A stretch of DNA of 5,692 bases from an uncultured Chryseolinea sp. (GTDB taxonomy: Bacteria; Bacteroidota; Bacteroidia; Cytophagales; Cyclobacteriaceae), in NCBI GenBank assembly GCA_946478915.1, contig CAMLER010000368.1, positions 1 through 5,692 of the forward strand. Direction: 5' to 3'. Made by a program: the position numbers and the translations under genes. The notes under the pieces are model-generated. The model worked only from the letters and a program-made list of their open reading frames with translations. It was not told the DNA's origin and ran no database searches. Positions 5,330 to 5,692 of this stretch are shown in pieces (the first letter of the stretch is position 1; the number at the start of each line of letters is the position of its first letter).

Positions 5330-5692
5330 CTAGAGCGGTTTGTTCTTCTTGAGTTCCATATTGGTTATCCGCTGAATATCTTTATCGGTAAGCGGTTTTA
5401 CCAGGAACTCAATAACATTTTTATTCGCGTAAGAGCGCTCTTTGTCACGCTCGTCTATCGAAGAAGATAAAATACAAACCTTGATTCTGTCCTTCACTTC
5501 GAAACCAAGATTGTCGAACATCTCAAGAAATTCCCAGCCGCTCATGATCGGCATATTGATATCCAACAGCAAGAGAGCAGATGCATCGTTATCGGCATTA
5601 GAAAATTCCGATTGAATATACTCCAGGCCAATCTCAGGATTAACAAAAGCTTTCACTTCAGTTTGACCCAATGTCATCTCAATTGTCAACTT
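5330..5692 (-). CDS. Response regulator receiver domain protein, N-terminus cut by the window edge
   Basis: The 120 visible residues cover most of a CheY-like receiver domain and end shortly after it, so there is no output domain on this side. The protein is probably a stand-alone receiver that passes phosphate from a histidine kinase to a partner. Counting the first residue at the right edge as 1, the phospho-acceptor is Asp44 in LLLLDINMPIMSGWEFL. The switch Ser lies in CILSSS (73-78), and the conserved Lys is Lys99 in FLVKPLT. The acidic pair at the end of the first strand is not visible and should lie just outside the window. TTG at 5689 could be read as a start, but this would remove strand 1 and helix 1, so the gene surely begins beyond the edge. 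It converges with the oxidoreductase gene; no kinase is in view. Confidence 0.9.
   Translation of the reverse strand, partial: KLTIEMTLGQTEVKAFVNPEIGLEYIQSEFSNADNDASALLLLDINMPIMSGWEFLEMFDNLGFEVKDRIKVCILSSSIDERDKERSYANKNVIEFLVKPLTDKDIQRITNMELKKNKPL

Noticed and set aside
5330..5689. Complete small receiver protein starting at TTG 5689
   Set aside because: This start would delete the first strand and helix with the acidic pair; the frame continues open to the window edge, so the gene is truncated by the window.

Overview
The window looks like chromosomal DNA from a member of the Bacteroidota, probably the Chitinophagales or a near relative; this assignment is inference. It rests on three things seen in the sequence: a TTG-N21-TAnnTTTG promoter of the Bacteroidota sigma type upstream of rpsO, A-rich leaders without a clear Shine-Dalgarno sequence, and protein types (a START-like domain protein, a single large LptF/LptG permease, a Tat-exported Gfo/Idh/MocA protein, a stand-alone receiver) that are typical of that phylum. 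Most of the window is core housekeeping sequence; no mobile element, CRISPR array, RNA gene or defence system is seen.

Layout from left to right. Bases 1-1063 (minus) hold the N-terminal half of pnp, cut by the left edge. A rho-independent terminator follows rpsO at 1131-1166. rpsO (1185-1460, minus) has its own promoter at 1494-1525, which also settles its start codon. A 562-residue LptF/LptG-family permease lies at 1549-3237 (minus). Its upstream gap (3238-3401) holds an 8-bp-period tandem array and a candidate promoter. A START-like protein gene lies at 3402-3818 (minus). The divergent gap 3819-4025 carries an unusual palindrome: seven 8-bp units, a 42-bp centre with a GC hairpin, then seven units of the same family inverted, ending 2 bp before the next start codon. 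A Tat-signal, glucose-fructose-oxidoreductase-like Gfo/Idh/MocA gene runs at 4026-5114 (plus), and its stop codon lies inside a short 7-bp repeat array. After a 215-bp convergent gap with no convincing terminator comes the C-terminal part of a receiver-domain protein (5330-5692, minus), cut by the right edge.

Functionally, rpsO and pnp form the widespread ribosomal protein S15 / PNPase neighbourhood (translation and RNA decay). The permease belongs to the lipopolysaccharide export machinery. The Gfo/Idh protein is probably a periplasmic sugar oxidoreductase. There is no sign that these genes form one pathway. The least explained feature is the set of short-unit tandem arrays, three unit families in all, each pressed against or overlapping a gene boundary.
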